The position numbers were made by a program, and so were the translations under genes. Below are positions 16,817-24,679 of a stretch of DNA of 64,000 nucleotides, one piece after another; position 1 is the first letter of the stretch, and each line of letters opens with the position of its first letter. Origin of the DNA: Brachybacterium sp. FME24 (GTDB taxonomy: Bacteria > Actinomycetota > Actinomycetes > Actinomycetales > Dermabacteraceae); NCBI RefSeq assembly GCF_014897705.1, contig NZ_JABUXV010000009.1, positions 124,001 to 188,000 on the forward strand, in the 5' to 3' direction. The notes beneath the pieces are model-generated. The model was not told where the DNA came from. It saw only the letters and a list, made by a program, of their open reading frames with translations, and did not search any database.

Positions 16817-17422
16817 ATGGATTCACGTGATCAGTTGACGGAAGCGATGGCCGAGCTGCTGTGGGAGCGCGGCTACGCCGCGACGAGTCCCCGTGACGTG
16901 ATGGCGCGCGCTGGAGTCGGCCAAGGCAGCATGTACCACCACTTCAGCGGGAAGCGCGAACTGGCCGTCGAGGCACTGGCAACGGTGACCGGGGACCTGA
17001 CCAGTGCATCCTCGGTGCTGGACGGAGACGACTCGCCTCTGGAGTGCATGAAGCGTTACCTCTCGGTGCCGCGGCCGGGGACGCAGGGATGCAGGGTGGG
17101 CCGGATGACCCAGGACCCACAAGTCGTCAGGGACGCGGAACTGATGACGATCGTCGCGGATGCCTTCGACGTGATGCTGGACCGCTGGGAGCAGGCGATC
17201 GACGCTGCGATCGCCGCCGGAGAGCTACCAGAGAGCATCGTCCCGGCAGACCTCGCACGAACTCTCGCCGCGGTGATCCAAGGCGGCTACATACTCGCCC
17301 GTGCCAAGGGCGAGCAAGGTCCGATGGACGCTGCGATCCGAGGAGCCATCGGCCTACTCGACACCGCTCGCGCCACGGTAGGCACCACTATTGGCCATCC
17401 CGAGAAGGAGACACACTCATGA
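16817..17422 (+). CDS. TetR-family regulator of the GAPDH cassette
   Basis: 201 residues. HTH: LTEAMAELLWERGYAATSPRDVMARAGVGQGSMYHHFSGKRELAVEAL. The C-terminal region (VGRMTQDPQVVRDAELMTIVADAFDVML) has the TetR_C layout of YcdC/LmrA-like repressors. The stop overlaps the GAPDH ATG by four bases (17419-17422), so regulator and enzyme form a coupled two-gene operon. The inverted repeat just upstream is the likely operator. The inducer is unknown. Confidence 0.85.
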   Translation: MDSRDQLTEAMAELLWERGYAATSPRDVMARAGVGQGSMYHHFSGKRELAVEALATVTGDLTSASSVLDGDDSPLECMKRYLSVPRPGTQGCRVGRMTQDPQVVRDAELMTIVADAFDVMLDRWEQAIDAAIAAGELPESIVPADLARTLAAVIQGGYILARAKGEQGPMDAAIRGAIGLLDTARATVGTTIGHPEKETHS

Positions 17423-18414
17423 CCGTTCGCATCGGAATCAACGGCTTCGGCCGCATCGGCCGTAGTTATCTGCGTGCGGCGCTGCGCAGTGACGCGGATG
17501 TCGAGGTCGTCGCGATCAACGACATCGCCGACGTCACCACGCTCGCCACGCTCCTGGAATGGGACTCCATCGCCGGGCATCTGGACGGCGTGCGGGTCGA
17601 CGGTGACGCGATCGTCGTCGGCGATGCACGCATACGCGTCACCTCCGAGCGCGAGCCGGCGCGCATCCCCTGGGGTGAGGAGCACGTGGATGTCGTCATC
17701 GAGTCCACCGGCCGGTTCGCCGACGCAGCCAGCGCCCGACAGCACCTGGCCGCGGGAGCCCGCAAAGTCATCATCTCCGCACCCGCCGACGGCGACGTGC
17801 CCGCGCTGGTGCTCGGCGTCAACGACAAAGCCATTGACCTGACCGGAGACGTGTTCTCGAACGGATCGTGCACGACCAACTGCCTCGCCCCGATGGTCAA
17901 GGTGCTGCACGAGGCGTTCGGCATCGAGTCCGGGCTCATGACCACGATCCACGCCTACACGAGCGACCAGCGTCTCCATGACGCCCCCCACAGCGACCTC
18001 CGCCGCGCCCGCGCCGCGGCTCTGTCCACTATCCCGACCTCTTCCGGCGCCGGTCGCACAATCGGACGGATCGTCCCCGAACTCGACGGGAAGCTCACCG
18101 CCGTCTCGCTGCGCGTGCCCGTGCCGGTCGGGTCGATCACCGACCTCACCGCCAGGCTCACGCAGCCGGTGACCGTGGAGGAAGTCAATGCGGCCTTCCT
18201 CAGCGCAGCCGCTACGCCTGCGCTGTCGCCCTATCTTGCCTACTCGGAAGCGCCGCTCGTGTCTGCCGATATCGTCGGCAACCCCCGCTCGGCGATCTTC
18301 GACGCACCCCTCACCCAGGTCGTCGGCGATCAGGTCAAGGTCTTCGCCTGGTACGACAACGAATGGGGCTTCTCCAACCGCCTCGTGGAACTCTCCCAGC
18401 GGGTCATCGCGTAG
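17419..18414 (+). CDS. gap: Glyceraldehyde-3-phosphate dehydrogenase
   Basis: 331 residues, full length. Rossmann start VRIGINGFGRIGRSYLRAAL, NAD-selecting Asp35 in AINDIAD, catalytic Cys151 in SNGSCTTNCLAP, catalytic His178 in TIHAYTSDQRLHD, and C-terminal WYDNEWGFSNRLVEL. The active-site motif has Gly where most GAPDHs have Ala (SNASCTTN). It should convert glyceraldehyde-3-phosphate to 1,3-bisphosphoglycerate. The usual gap-pgk-tpi partners are absent and it is coupled to a TetR gene between IS ends, so it is probably an accessory copy, for example one replacing an inhibited housekeeping enzyme. Confidence 0.93.
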   Translation: MTVRIGINGFGRIGRSYLRAALRSDADVEVVAINDIADVTTLATLLEWDSIAGHLDGVRVDGDAIVVGDARIRVTSEREPARIPWGEEHVDVVIESTGRFADAASARQHLAAGARKVIISAPADGDVPALVLGVNDKAIDLTGDVFSNGSCTTNCLAPMVKVLHEAFGIESGLMTTIHAYTSDQRLHDAPHSDLRRARAAALSTIPTSSGAGRTIGRIVPELDGKLTAVSLRVPVPVGSITDLTARLTQPVTVEEVNAAFLSAAATPALSPYLAYSEAPLVSADIVGNPRSAIFDAPLTQVVGDQVKVFAWYDNEWGFSNRLVELSQRVIA

Positions 18415-18441
18415 AAGCGTGGATCGCCCCGAGTTTGTCAC

Positions 18442-19365
18442 GGCGTGTTGCAGAGGCTGACGGGCGGCACGCGGGCGACGCTTGAGTGGTGTCGCGTACT
18501 GAGATCTCTGATGAGGCCTGGGCTGTGATCGGCCCGCTGCTTCCGGTTGCGAAGGCGACGGGTCGTCCGCCGGTAGATCGTCGCGCGGTGGTCGAGGCGA
18601 CGGCGTGGTGTTACCGGACCGGCGCTCCGTGGCGGGATGTGCCGGAACGGTTCGGGAACTGGAACACGATCTACAAGAACTTCAACTGCTGGTCTGAGCA
18701 GGGCGTGTGGTCGCGAGTTCTGGAGAAGGTGCAGTCCCTCACGCATCAGCGTGGCGAACTGGACTGGGTGGCGTCGATCGACTCGACGATCGTGCGCGTG
18801 CATCAGCACGGCGCGACCCTTGCCCGGGACACAGGGGGCTCGGTCGAACTACAAGAAGTTCGGCACCGAGCCGCCTGACCACGCGATCGGCCGCTCCCGA
18901 GGCGGTCTGACGACCAAGAGCCACCTGGTGTGCGACGGCAGAGCCCGGGCATTGGCGTTCCTGCTGACGCCTGGGCAGGCGGCGGACACAAGCATGCTGA
19001 TCGACACGCTCTCCGAGATCCGCGTCCCCGGCCGAACCGGCAGGCCGAGGTCACGGCTGGACCGGCTGCTGGCGGACAAGGGATACCCGTCGAAGGCGAA
19101 CCGGGCCTGGCTACGCGAACGAGGGATCGCGACCACGATCCCTGAGCGCGACGACCAGATTGCCCACCGCCGCAAGCACCCGGGCCGGCCGATCGACTTC
19201 GGGTGGGAGCAGAAAGAACGCTACAAGGCCCGCAACGTCGTCGAACGCTGCTTCAACAAGCTCAAGAACTGGCGTGGCATCGCGATGCGCTCAGACAAGA
19301 CCGCCCGCAACTACCACGCCGCACTCTGCCTCGCCGCGACCCTCCAATGGGTTTAGCAGCACGCC
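18442..19365 (+). mobile_element. Complete IS5-family insertion sequence, 924 bp
   Basis: The left end GGCGTGTTGCAGAGG and the right end (reverse complement GGCGTGCTGCTAAAC) share the outer 10 bases with one mismatch. The right end contains the transposase stop (GTTTAG). No clear target duplication: the flanks are TCAC on the left and ATAG on the right. It carries one transposase in two frames. Confidence 0.8.
18486..19356 (+). CDS. IS5-family transposase, two overlapping frames
   Basis: The first frame (18486-18878, GTG start) encodes the DUF4096-type N-terminal domain: SDEAWAVIGPLLP, WCYRTGAPWRDVPERFGNW and SIDSTIVRVHQHG, with the first catalytic Asp. The second frame, shifted +1, continues at about 18835 with SNYKKFGTEPPDHAIGRSRG, the second Asp near LLADKGYPS, and KERYKARNVVERCFNKLKNW with the catalytic Glu, ending at 19356. 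The frames meet around the G run ACAGGGGGCTCGG. This is either programmed frameshifting, known in several IS5 subgroups, or an inactivating indel. Confidence 0.8.
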
Positions 19366-19503
19366 ATAGGCCGCCTTCTTGGCCTCGAGGAATAACTCGA
19401 CAGGCATGGGACCGGTGCGCGTTCAGGTGCCGGATTGACCTGACCTATGGCTCGGTTTCCAGTTGACGTCGCTAGTCGATGGTCTTCATGGAAGGCTCTT
19501 CGC

Positions 19504-19803
19504 ATGCCACGCCCGTACCCTCCCGAGTTCCGTGCCCGTGCCATCGCTCTGGTCCGCGAGGGCCGCCAGGTCAAGCAGACCGCACTGGACCTGGGCATCC
19601 ACGAGGTCACCCTCCACAACTGGCTGCGACAGGACGATATCGACCACGGCCGCCGGCCGGGACTAAGCAGTCAGGAATCTGCCGAGCTCCGCGCGGCGCG
19701 CGGCCGTGTCCGCCAGCTCGAGCAGGAGATCGCGATCCTCCGCCGGGCCGCGACGTGGCTCGACGAGGAGGGAGGAGTTGCCCCAAAAGGGCGCACCCGG
19801 TGA
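19504..19803 (+). CDS. IS3-family transposase OrfA
   Basis: 99 residues from the ATG at 19504 (MPRPYPPEFRARAIALVREG). An HTH region (QTALDLGIHEVTLHNWLRQD) is followed by a leucine-zipper-like helix (RQLEQEIAILRRAATWL). Near the end is the heptamer C CCA AAA (19782-19788), a classic -1 slippery site that joins OrfA to OrfB in IS3 elements. The stop overlaps the OrfB GTG by four bases. Confidence 0.88.
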   Translation: MPRPYPPEFRARAIALVREGRQVKQTALDLGIHEVTLHNWLRQDDIDHGRRPGLSSQESAELRAARGRVRQLEQEIAILRRAATWLDEEGGVAPKGRTR

Positions 19804-20669
19804 TCGACCGACTCGTCGACGCCGGGGCACCCACAAGCACCTGCTGCCGCCTACTGGGCGTCTCCCGTCAGGGCTACTACCGGTACCGAAAGCGCCCGAC
19901 CAGTGCCACTGAGCTGCGCCGCCGCTGGCTGACCGGCCTGATCCGGGAGATCCACGTCGCCTCCCGCGGCACCTACGGCTACCGCCGCATCCACGCCGAG
20001 CTCACCATCGGAATGAACATTCCGTGTTCCAGCCGGCTCATCTCCGTCCTCATGACTCGCGCCGGAATCGGTGGCCTTCCAGGCCCAGCCAGAATCAAGC
20101 GACTCAAGGGGGTCGCCACAGCGGACGACCTGGTCAACCGCAAGTTCCACCGTCTCGCGCTGAACGAGCTGTGGGTCACGGACATCACCGAGCATCCCAC
20201 CCGGGAGGGCAAGATCTACTGCGCCGCCGTGCTGGATGCTTGCAGCCGCAAGATCATCGGCTGGGCTATCGACTCCAAACAGGACTCCACCCTGGTCGTG
20301 AACGCTCTGGGCATGGCAATCCGTGCACGTCAGCCAGGGACCGGAGGGATCGTTCATGCGGATCACGGAGTCCAGTTCACCTCCTGGGTCTTCACTCAGA
20401 AGATCCGTTCAGCGGGACTGCTGCCGTCGTTCGGGACCGTCGGCGATGGCCTCGACAATGCGATGATGGAGTCGTTCTGGTCGACGATGCAGATCGAGCT
20501 GCTGAACCGGAAGAAGTGGAAGACGCGCATCGAGCTCGCGAACGCGATCTTCGAGTACATCGAGGTGTTCTACAACCGTCGTCGCCGGCACTCCTCCCTC
20601 GAGTACGCGACACCCCACGATTACGACCTCGCCCGCACCCCGCGGGCACTCACCACCATCGGAAGCTAG
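19800..20669 (+). CDS. IS3-family transposase OrfB (rve integrase core)
   Basis: 289 residues if begun at the GTG at 19800. The functional transposase is probably the OrfAB fusion made by -1 frameshifting at 19782-19788. HTH_21 region: YGYRRIHAEL. DDE catalytic core: WVTDITEHP (Asp), IVHADHGVQFTS (Asp), DNAMMESFWSTMQIELL (Glu). C-terminal: YNRRRRHSSLEYATPHDY. No in-frame stop or deletion is seen. Confidence 0.9.
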   Translation: MIDRLVDAGAPTSTCCRLLGVSRQGYYRYRKRPTSATELRRRWLTGLIREIHVASRGTYGYRRIHAELTIGMNIPCSSRLISVLMTRAGIGGLPGPARIKRLKGVATADDLVNRKFHRLALNELWVTDITEHPTREGKIYCAAVLDACSRKIIGWAIDSKQDSTLVVNALGMAIRARQPGTGGIVHADHGVQFTSWVFTQKIRSAGLLPSFGTVGDGLDNAMMESFWSTMQIELLNRKKWKTRIELANAIFEYIEVFYNRRRRHSSLEYATPHDYDLARTPRALTTIGS

Positions 20670-20868
20670 CGACCAAGAGTGGAAACCTAACCGTAGGGCA
20701 GGTCAGATGCATTGGCTGAGGCCGGCGCCTGAGTGCCCCATCATCACGAGGGCACCCTGATCGACGGCAGTCTGCGGTCCCCGTCGCGGACGTGGTTCTC
20801 GCCAGCGTCGCCAGCGCACTCTGGTCGGCGTTTCACCAGCGTTGAGACACTGGTGCGGCCCTGCCTGC

Positions 20869-21205
20869 TCAGAGGGTTCGGCTTCGGTCGTGTCCTGCAC
20901 GGCGGTTGAAGTCGCCAGTCAGCCGTGCGGTCTGGGAACGGGGGAGGAGCCGGGGGATAAGCGAGAGTATGCGGCCGGAGGTACCGCCGGGGAAGGATGC
21001 TGTTCGACCGCGGGAGTAGTCGTCGAGGATTCTGGTGGCGGCGTGGTGAGGCGAAACTGCCTTCGGGTCCATTGTGGCGGTTGTGTGGTCGAAGAATCCG
21101 GTGTCCGTCGCTCCTGGATAGGCTCCCATCACACGGATCTTGGTCCCGCGCAGCTCCTCGGCGTCGATCCTCTCGTCGAGGTCGAAGCTCCGCGAGTCAG
21201 TGGCC
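20869..21205 (-). pseudogene. Short-chain dehydrogenase, C-terminal remnant
   Basis: Only about 110 residues of SDR-like sequence remain: EELRGTKIRVMGAYPGATDTGFFD, then an SDR-type tail with AATRILDDYSRGR and ILSLIPRLLP. The Rossmann GxxxGxG motif and the YxxxK active site are missing, and the upstream frame is unrelated. It lies just beyond the IS3 element, so the 5' part was probably lost by rearrangement. Confidence 0.6.
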
Positions 21206-21302
21206 TGCCGTGCGCAGGGTGTAGATCCTGATCGGATACATGGTCGGCGATTCGCCAGGGAGCAGCGCCGTGCTCGCCCTGCTCGGGGCCGCGAGATGGT
21301 GG

Positions 21303-21773
21303 CTATGCCCCGGTGGCGGCGGTTTTGGCGGCCTCGATTGCCGACTCGAAGTCGGGGCTGGCGCCGAGCTGAGTGAGCCACACGTTCGCCGCGTTGTAGC
21401 AGGTGAAGGTTTCGATCCTTCCCTCACGCAGATACCAGAGGTCCGCCGCCGGAACGTCGATACGGTGACCGGTCGGGCCGATCTCGCCGAGAGGAGTCGG
21501 GAAGCCGCCGAGATGGGTTCCCTGAATCCGCAGCTCTACGGCGACGACATCGCCGATCGAGTGCACCGCAAGCAGCTCACGGTGGATGTCGGGAAAGGCG
21601 CTGGCGAGGCCGGCCAACGCCTGAGGAATTTGGTCCCCGCGGACGGTGAGCCCGTTCGGTATGTCGTTGAACGTCCCGTCCTCGGTGAACAGGGCGCGGA
21701 ACCCTTCGCCGTCCAAGGCGTTTCCTTCCGCCAGCCGGTAGGCATTGCGGACGACCTCTTCGTTGCTCGTCAT
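21303..21773 (-). CDS. SnoaL/NTF2-like protein
   Basis: 156 residues. NTF2-like cone fold pattern: MTSNEEVVRNAYRLAEGN helix, FRALFTEDGTFNDIPNG, and strands VVAVELRIQGTHLG and IDVPAADLWYLREGRIETFTCYNA. Members act as ester cyclases, polyketide-modifying isomerases or ligand-binding proteins; no specific reaction can be assigned. The ATG at 21773 follows GGAGAGCAG. Divergent from a TetR gene across a gap with a perfect palindrome, so the pair looks like a regulator/target module. Confidence 0.75.
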   Translation of the reverse strand: MTSNEEVVRNAYRLAEGNALDGEGFRALFTEDGTFNDIPNGLTVRGDQIPQALAGLASAFPDIHRELLAVHSIGDVVAVELRIQGTHLGGFPTPLGEIGPTGHRIDVPAADLWYLREGRIETFTCYNAANVWLTQLGASPDFESAIEAAKTAATGA

Positions 21774-21821
21774 TCTGCTCTCCTCATGTCGTCGTCGACC
21801 CAGCGTCTGACGGAACAGCCA

Positions 21822-21843
21822 TTGTGGACCGCGTCGTCCACAA
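21822..21843. promoter_or_regulatory. Candidate TetR operator
   Basis: TTGTGGAC-CGCGTC-GTCCACAA: perfect 8-bp arms with a 6-base spacer, between the divergent SnoaL-like and TetR genes, 48 bases before the TetR ATG. Arm length and spacing are typical of TetR operators. Confidence 0.6.
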
Positions 21844-21890
21844 CGGTAGGAGTTATGGAACGGATCGTCAAGTACTGGTACCCTCGAGGA

Positions 21891-22547
21891 ATGGCAAGAC
21901 CGAGGGAGTTCGATGAGGCGGCGGTCCTGGACGCCGCCCGTGAGCAGTTCTGGCTCAAGGGCTACGCCGCAACGAGCATGGACGCGATCGCCGCCGCGAC
22001 CGGCCTGGGCAAAGGCAGCCTGTACGGCGCATTCGGCGGCAAGCAGCAACTGTTCCTGAGGATCTTCGACGGTTACTGTGCGCGCCTCACGGATGCCGTG
22101 ACGAGCGGGCTGACCGGACCGGACGAGCAGGCCTACGTTCGGCTGTGTGCCCACATCCGCGCCACAGCAGCCGCGGTCGCCGCCGATAGCAGGCATCGCG
22201 GATGCCTCCTTGCGAAGAGCGTGGCCGAGCTCTCCGAGCACGACCCCGAGATCACTGTCCGGTCCCGCCGCACCTTGGACGGCATAGCAGTGACCCTGGC
22301 CGACGACATTCGCGCAGCACAGCGTCATCGCGACCTTGACCCGGCGGCCGACGCAGACCGACTCGCCCTTCTCGTCGTAGCGGTCCTCCGGGGTATCGAG
22401 GCTCTCGGAAAAGCCGGGATCGGCGCCGACCTGGTGGAGGGCGTCGCCGAGACCGCCATCGCCCTCCTTCCCCGGGTGGACACGACGCGCGAGGCGGACG
22501 AAGCCCCCTGCCCCGATGCCATGGCCAGGAACGCCACGCACCCTTGA
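21891..22547 (+). CDS. TetR-family regulator
   Basis: 218 residues. HTH: FDEAAVLDAAREQFWLKGYAATSMDAIAAATGLGKGSLYGAFGGKQQLFLRIF, close to the AcrR/YxaF group. The C-terminal part, with RGCLLAKSVAELSEHDPEI, matches the TetR_C layout that senses small hydrophobic compounds. ATG at 21891. It probably represses itself and the divergent SnoaL-like gene at the palindrome in between. Confidence 0.85.
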   Translation: MARPREFDEAAVLDAAREQFWLKGYAATSMDAIAAATGLGKGSLYGAFGGKQQLFLRIFDGYCARLTDAVTSGLTGPDEQAYVRLCAHIRATAAAVAADSRHRGCLLAKSVAELSEHDPEITVRSRRTLDGIAVTLADDIRAAQRHRDLDPAADADRLALLVVAVLRGIEALGKAGIGADLVEGVAETAIALLPRVDTTREADEAPCPDAMARNATHP

Positions 22548-22576
22548 CGGAATGCCAGCTCTAGCGGAGGTTCGTG

Positions 22577-22747
22577 CTCCAGCAAGAACTCCGGCTCCAG
22601 CTCGGGCGGCGGGTCCACCTGCGACAATTGATGCGATGCGATGCGATGCGATCCGGGCCGTCGGCATCGCCCCGATCGATTCACGCCGGTGGCCCCGGCT
22701 GCGGCACGAAGCTGGACCGCGACGGCGACGGCGTGGGCTGCGAGTAG
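22577..22747 (+). pseudogene. Excalibur calcium-binding domain remnant, copy 1
   Basis: The last codons read GCGTKLDRDGDGVGCE then stop at 22747, the excalibur motif DxDxDGxxCE. Upstream, a Ser/Gly-rich linker and an APID segment lie in other frames, and four tandem GATGC units (22630-22649) sit where the YYENC motif should be. No start codon or signal peptide remains. It aligns with the remnant at 26167-26319. Excalibur domains normally end secreted nucleases or surface proteins. Confidence 0.6.
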
Positions 22748-22781
22748 AGCACTGTCCTGACCGGCGCTGTGCGGGCCTCCG

Positions 22782-23678
22782 TCATGGCTGCAGGCCGACC
22801 ATCGCCGCGCTGTCCCTCCAGAGGGCATCTCGTGCCTCGTCGCTGCGGGCACGTTCGGAGGGGTCGCGCCAGGTGAGCTCATCGCGTCGGAGTGCCGCGT
22901 AGTACCGCCCGGTGGGTGGCTGCGCTGTGCGCAGCGCGATCGCGCTGAGAGCGCCACCGGCCGCCTCCTTGCTGTTGAAGCGCGGCACGAGACGATGCAG
23001 GAGGGCGCCGAATGTTCGCCATGCGATGCGACCGATCGCCGGCGCGTTGCGCAGCAGACCCGTTCCGGGTGTGGGGCCCGGATCGTAGGCCAGGACGTCG
23101 AGGTTCTTCGCGTCCGCTTCCGGGAGGCTCCTGAGCGCACGGACCGTGAGGATGTTGCACAGCTTCGAGGACGAATAGGCGCGCCCGGCCGCCTCGCGCG
23201 TTCCGGCATCTGCCTCGGGGTCGCGATCAGGATGAGCGAGCAGCTCGGCGTCGGCGTGACGCGGTGGCGCGACCATTGCTCCCTCCGCTGGGTCGTGAGT
23301 GCCACTGGTGGTCAGCACGACCACGGCATCACGGGCGAGCCGGGGCAGCAGCAGCCTGACGAGGAGGTAGTGGGCGAGGTGGTTGACGGCGAAGGCCGTC
23401 TCGAACCCGTCGTGCGTGCGCCCGTCGGCATTGGCCGGATTGACGCCCGCATTGAGCACCAGGGCATCGATCTCGCTGGCGCCGAGTCTCTCGATCACGG
23501 CGTCGGCGAAGGCTCGCACACTCGCCAGGCTGGCGAGATCCAGCCCGAGTGCTTCTGCTCCGGTCGGGGCAGAGCCGCGTGCGCCGAGCAGCAGTCGCGT
23601 GCCCTCAGCGGCAAGGAGCCGGCGCGCGGCCAGCTCTCCGAAACCGGAGGTCCCGCCGGTCATCACGATCGTTCTCAT
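22782..23678 (-). CDS. Short-chain dehydrogenase/reductase
   Basis: 298 residues from the ATG at 23678 (MRTIVMTGGTSGFGELAARRLL), preceded by GGAGATGCC; the longer open frame upstream runs through the divergent TetR gene. Cofactor motif TGGTSGFG, NAGV (LVLNAGVNPA), catalytic Ser in VVLTTSGTHDP and YSSSK (Tyr/Lys). The pattern resembles protochlorophyllide-reductase-like/retinol-dehydrogenase-like SDRs. Substrate unknown. The divergent TetR and twin repeats in the gap suggest inducible expression. Confidence 0.85.
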   Translation of the reverse strand: MRTIVMTGGTSGFGELAARRLLAAEGTRLLLGARGSAPTGAEALGLDLASLASVRAFADAVIERLGASEIDALVLNAGVNPANADGRTHDGFETAFAVNHLAHYLLVRLLLPRLARDAVVVLTTSGTHDPAEGAMVAPPRHADAELLAHPDRDPEADAGTREAAGRAYSSSKLCNILTVRALRSLPEADAKNLDVLAYDPGPTPGTGLLRNAPAIGRIAWRTFGALLHRLVPRFNSKEAAGGALSAIALRTAQPPTGRYYAALRRDELTWRDPSERARSDEARDALWRDSAAMVGLQP

Positions 23679-23705
23679 CAGAAGGCATCTCCCTGGCGAA
23701 TAACA

Positions 23706-23742
23706 TGAGTGCTGACTCCGGTAATATAGTGAGTGTCGACTC
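23706..23742. promoter_or_regulatory. Twin candidate TetR operators
   Basis: Two direct copies of TGAGTG-YY-GACTC (23706-23718 and 23730-23742), each an imperfect palindrome GAGT-N4-ACTC, 24 bases apart centre to centre, with AT-rich GGTAATATAGT between them. They lie between the SDR ATG and the TetR ATG, a layout suiting joint repression. Confidence 0.55.
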
Positions 23743-23806
23743 GACTTAGCAAGTGGTCGGGCCCGCCGCGCGGTAGCCTGAGCGACCGGGACAGGAGGTG
23801 CGAGCG

Positions 23807-24427
23807 ATGAGGGATGGCGCTCAGAAGTCGGTGGCGGGGCCTGCGGGCAGCGCTGCCCCTCCGCGCTCGCTGCGAGCCGATGCGCGTCGCAACCGAGAAC
23901 GTGTGCTCGCCGCTGCCGACGCTGTCTTCGCCGAACTCGGTCCGGCCGCCTCGACCGAGGAGGTGGCCAGGAGATCCGGAGTCTCGATCGGCACGGTGTT
24001 TCGACACTTCCCCACCAAGGACGCGCTGATCGAGGCGGTCGTGGTGGGTCGCCTGACGACGTTGGCGCTCGAGGCCGAGCAGCTGCGCGATGCGACGGAC
24101 GCTGAATCTGCATTTGTGGCCTTCGCTCGCCGCTGGATCGACCTTTCTGCGTCCAAACATCGGTTCGCTGTCGCGCTGGCTCACTCGGGGGCCGACGTCG
24201 CCACGATTCGCAGCGCGAACCCGGAGGTCGGCCGGAGAGTGCACGACGCCGTGGCGGCACTGCTCACTCATGCCCAGCGTGCCGGCAGCATCCGTCAGGA
24301 CCTGACGGCGGCGGATGTCATCGCGATCCTGGCCGGCGCATCGCACGCACAGGAGCACATCGGGCCGGACCCACGGCAACGAGCGCACCTGCTTTCGGTG
24401 ACGATCGACGGCCTGCGCCCACGCTGA
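23807..24427 (+). CDS. TetR-family regulator
   Basis: 206 residues. HTH: NRERVLAAADAVFAELGPAASTEEVARRSGVSIGTVFRHFPTKDALIEAVV, then a SBD-like C-terminal domain with FARRWIDLSASKHRFAVAL. ATG at 23807 with AGGAGG 8 bases upstream; a GTG at 23798 is less likely because it overlaps that site. Divergent from the SDR gene. Confidence 0.85.
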   Translation: MRDGAQKSVAGPAGSAAPPRSLRADARRNRERVLAAADAVFAELGPAASTEEVARRSGVSIGTVFRHFPTKDALIEAVVVGRLTTLALEAEQLRDATDAESAFVAFARRWIDLSASKHRFAVALAHSGADVATIRSANPEVGRRVHDAVAALLTHAQRAGSIRQDLTAADVIAILAGASHAQEHIGPDPRQRAHLLSVTIDGLRPR

Positions 24428-24437
24428 CGGGCCCCGG

Positions 24438-24625
24438 GATCCACCCTGAGCTGCGCGGAGGCCGAGCTCATGCGGCCGCACCGCTCGCAACTCCTGGTGC
24501 AGCGTCTGATCCGCCCCGAGGAGATCGCGAACATGGTTGTCTACCTCGGCCCGCCGCTGGACTCGGCCGCCACCGGCGGCGCGCTGCGCGTGGACGGCGG
24601 GTACACGGACGCGATCCTGCCCTGA
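24438..24625 (+). pseudogene. SDR 3' remnant, duplicate of the gene at 35750
   Basis: The translated tail LVQRLIRPEEIANMVVYL, through GGALRVDGGYTDAILP and stop, is nearly identical to the end of the intact SDR at 35750-36550. Only about 60 codons remain, without cofactor or catalytic motifs. It sits upstream of a methyltransferase paralogue in the same relative order as the intact pair, so it is a relic of a duplicated SDR-methyltransferase segment. Confidence 0.85.
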
Positions 24626-24679
24626 GCACCCGGCACGGCGCGGCCGACGGGACCCCACGGGCCCCCTCGGCCGGTTCAG

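Larger units (their letters stand above)
19436..20705 (+). mobile_element. Complete IS3-family insertion sequence, 1270 bp
   Basis: The ends start TGACCTG and finish CAGGTCA. The two 40-base terminal inverted repeats align well, sharing for example GGTTTCCA and GTCGCTAG. The flanking triplet GAT occurs on both sides (19433-19435 and 20706-20708), a 3-bp target duplication as expected for IS3. Both open reading frames and the frameshift signal are intact, so it may be active. It lies 70 bp from the IS5-family copy. Confidence 0.88.
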
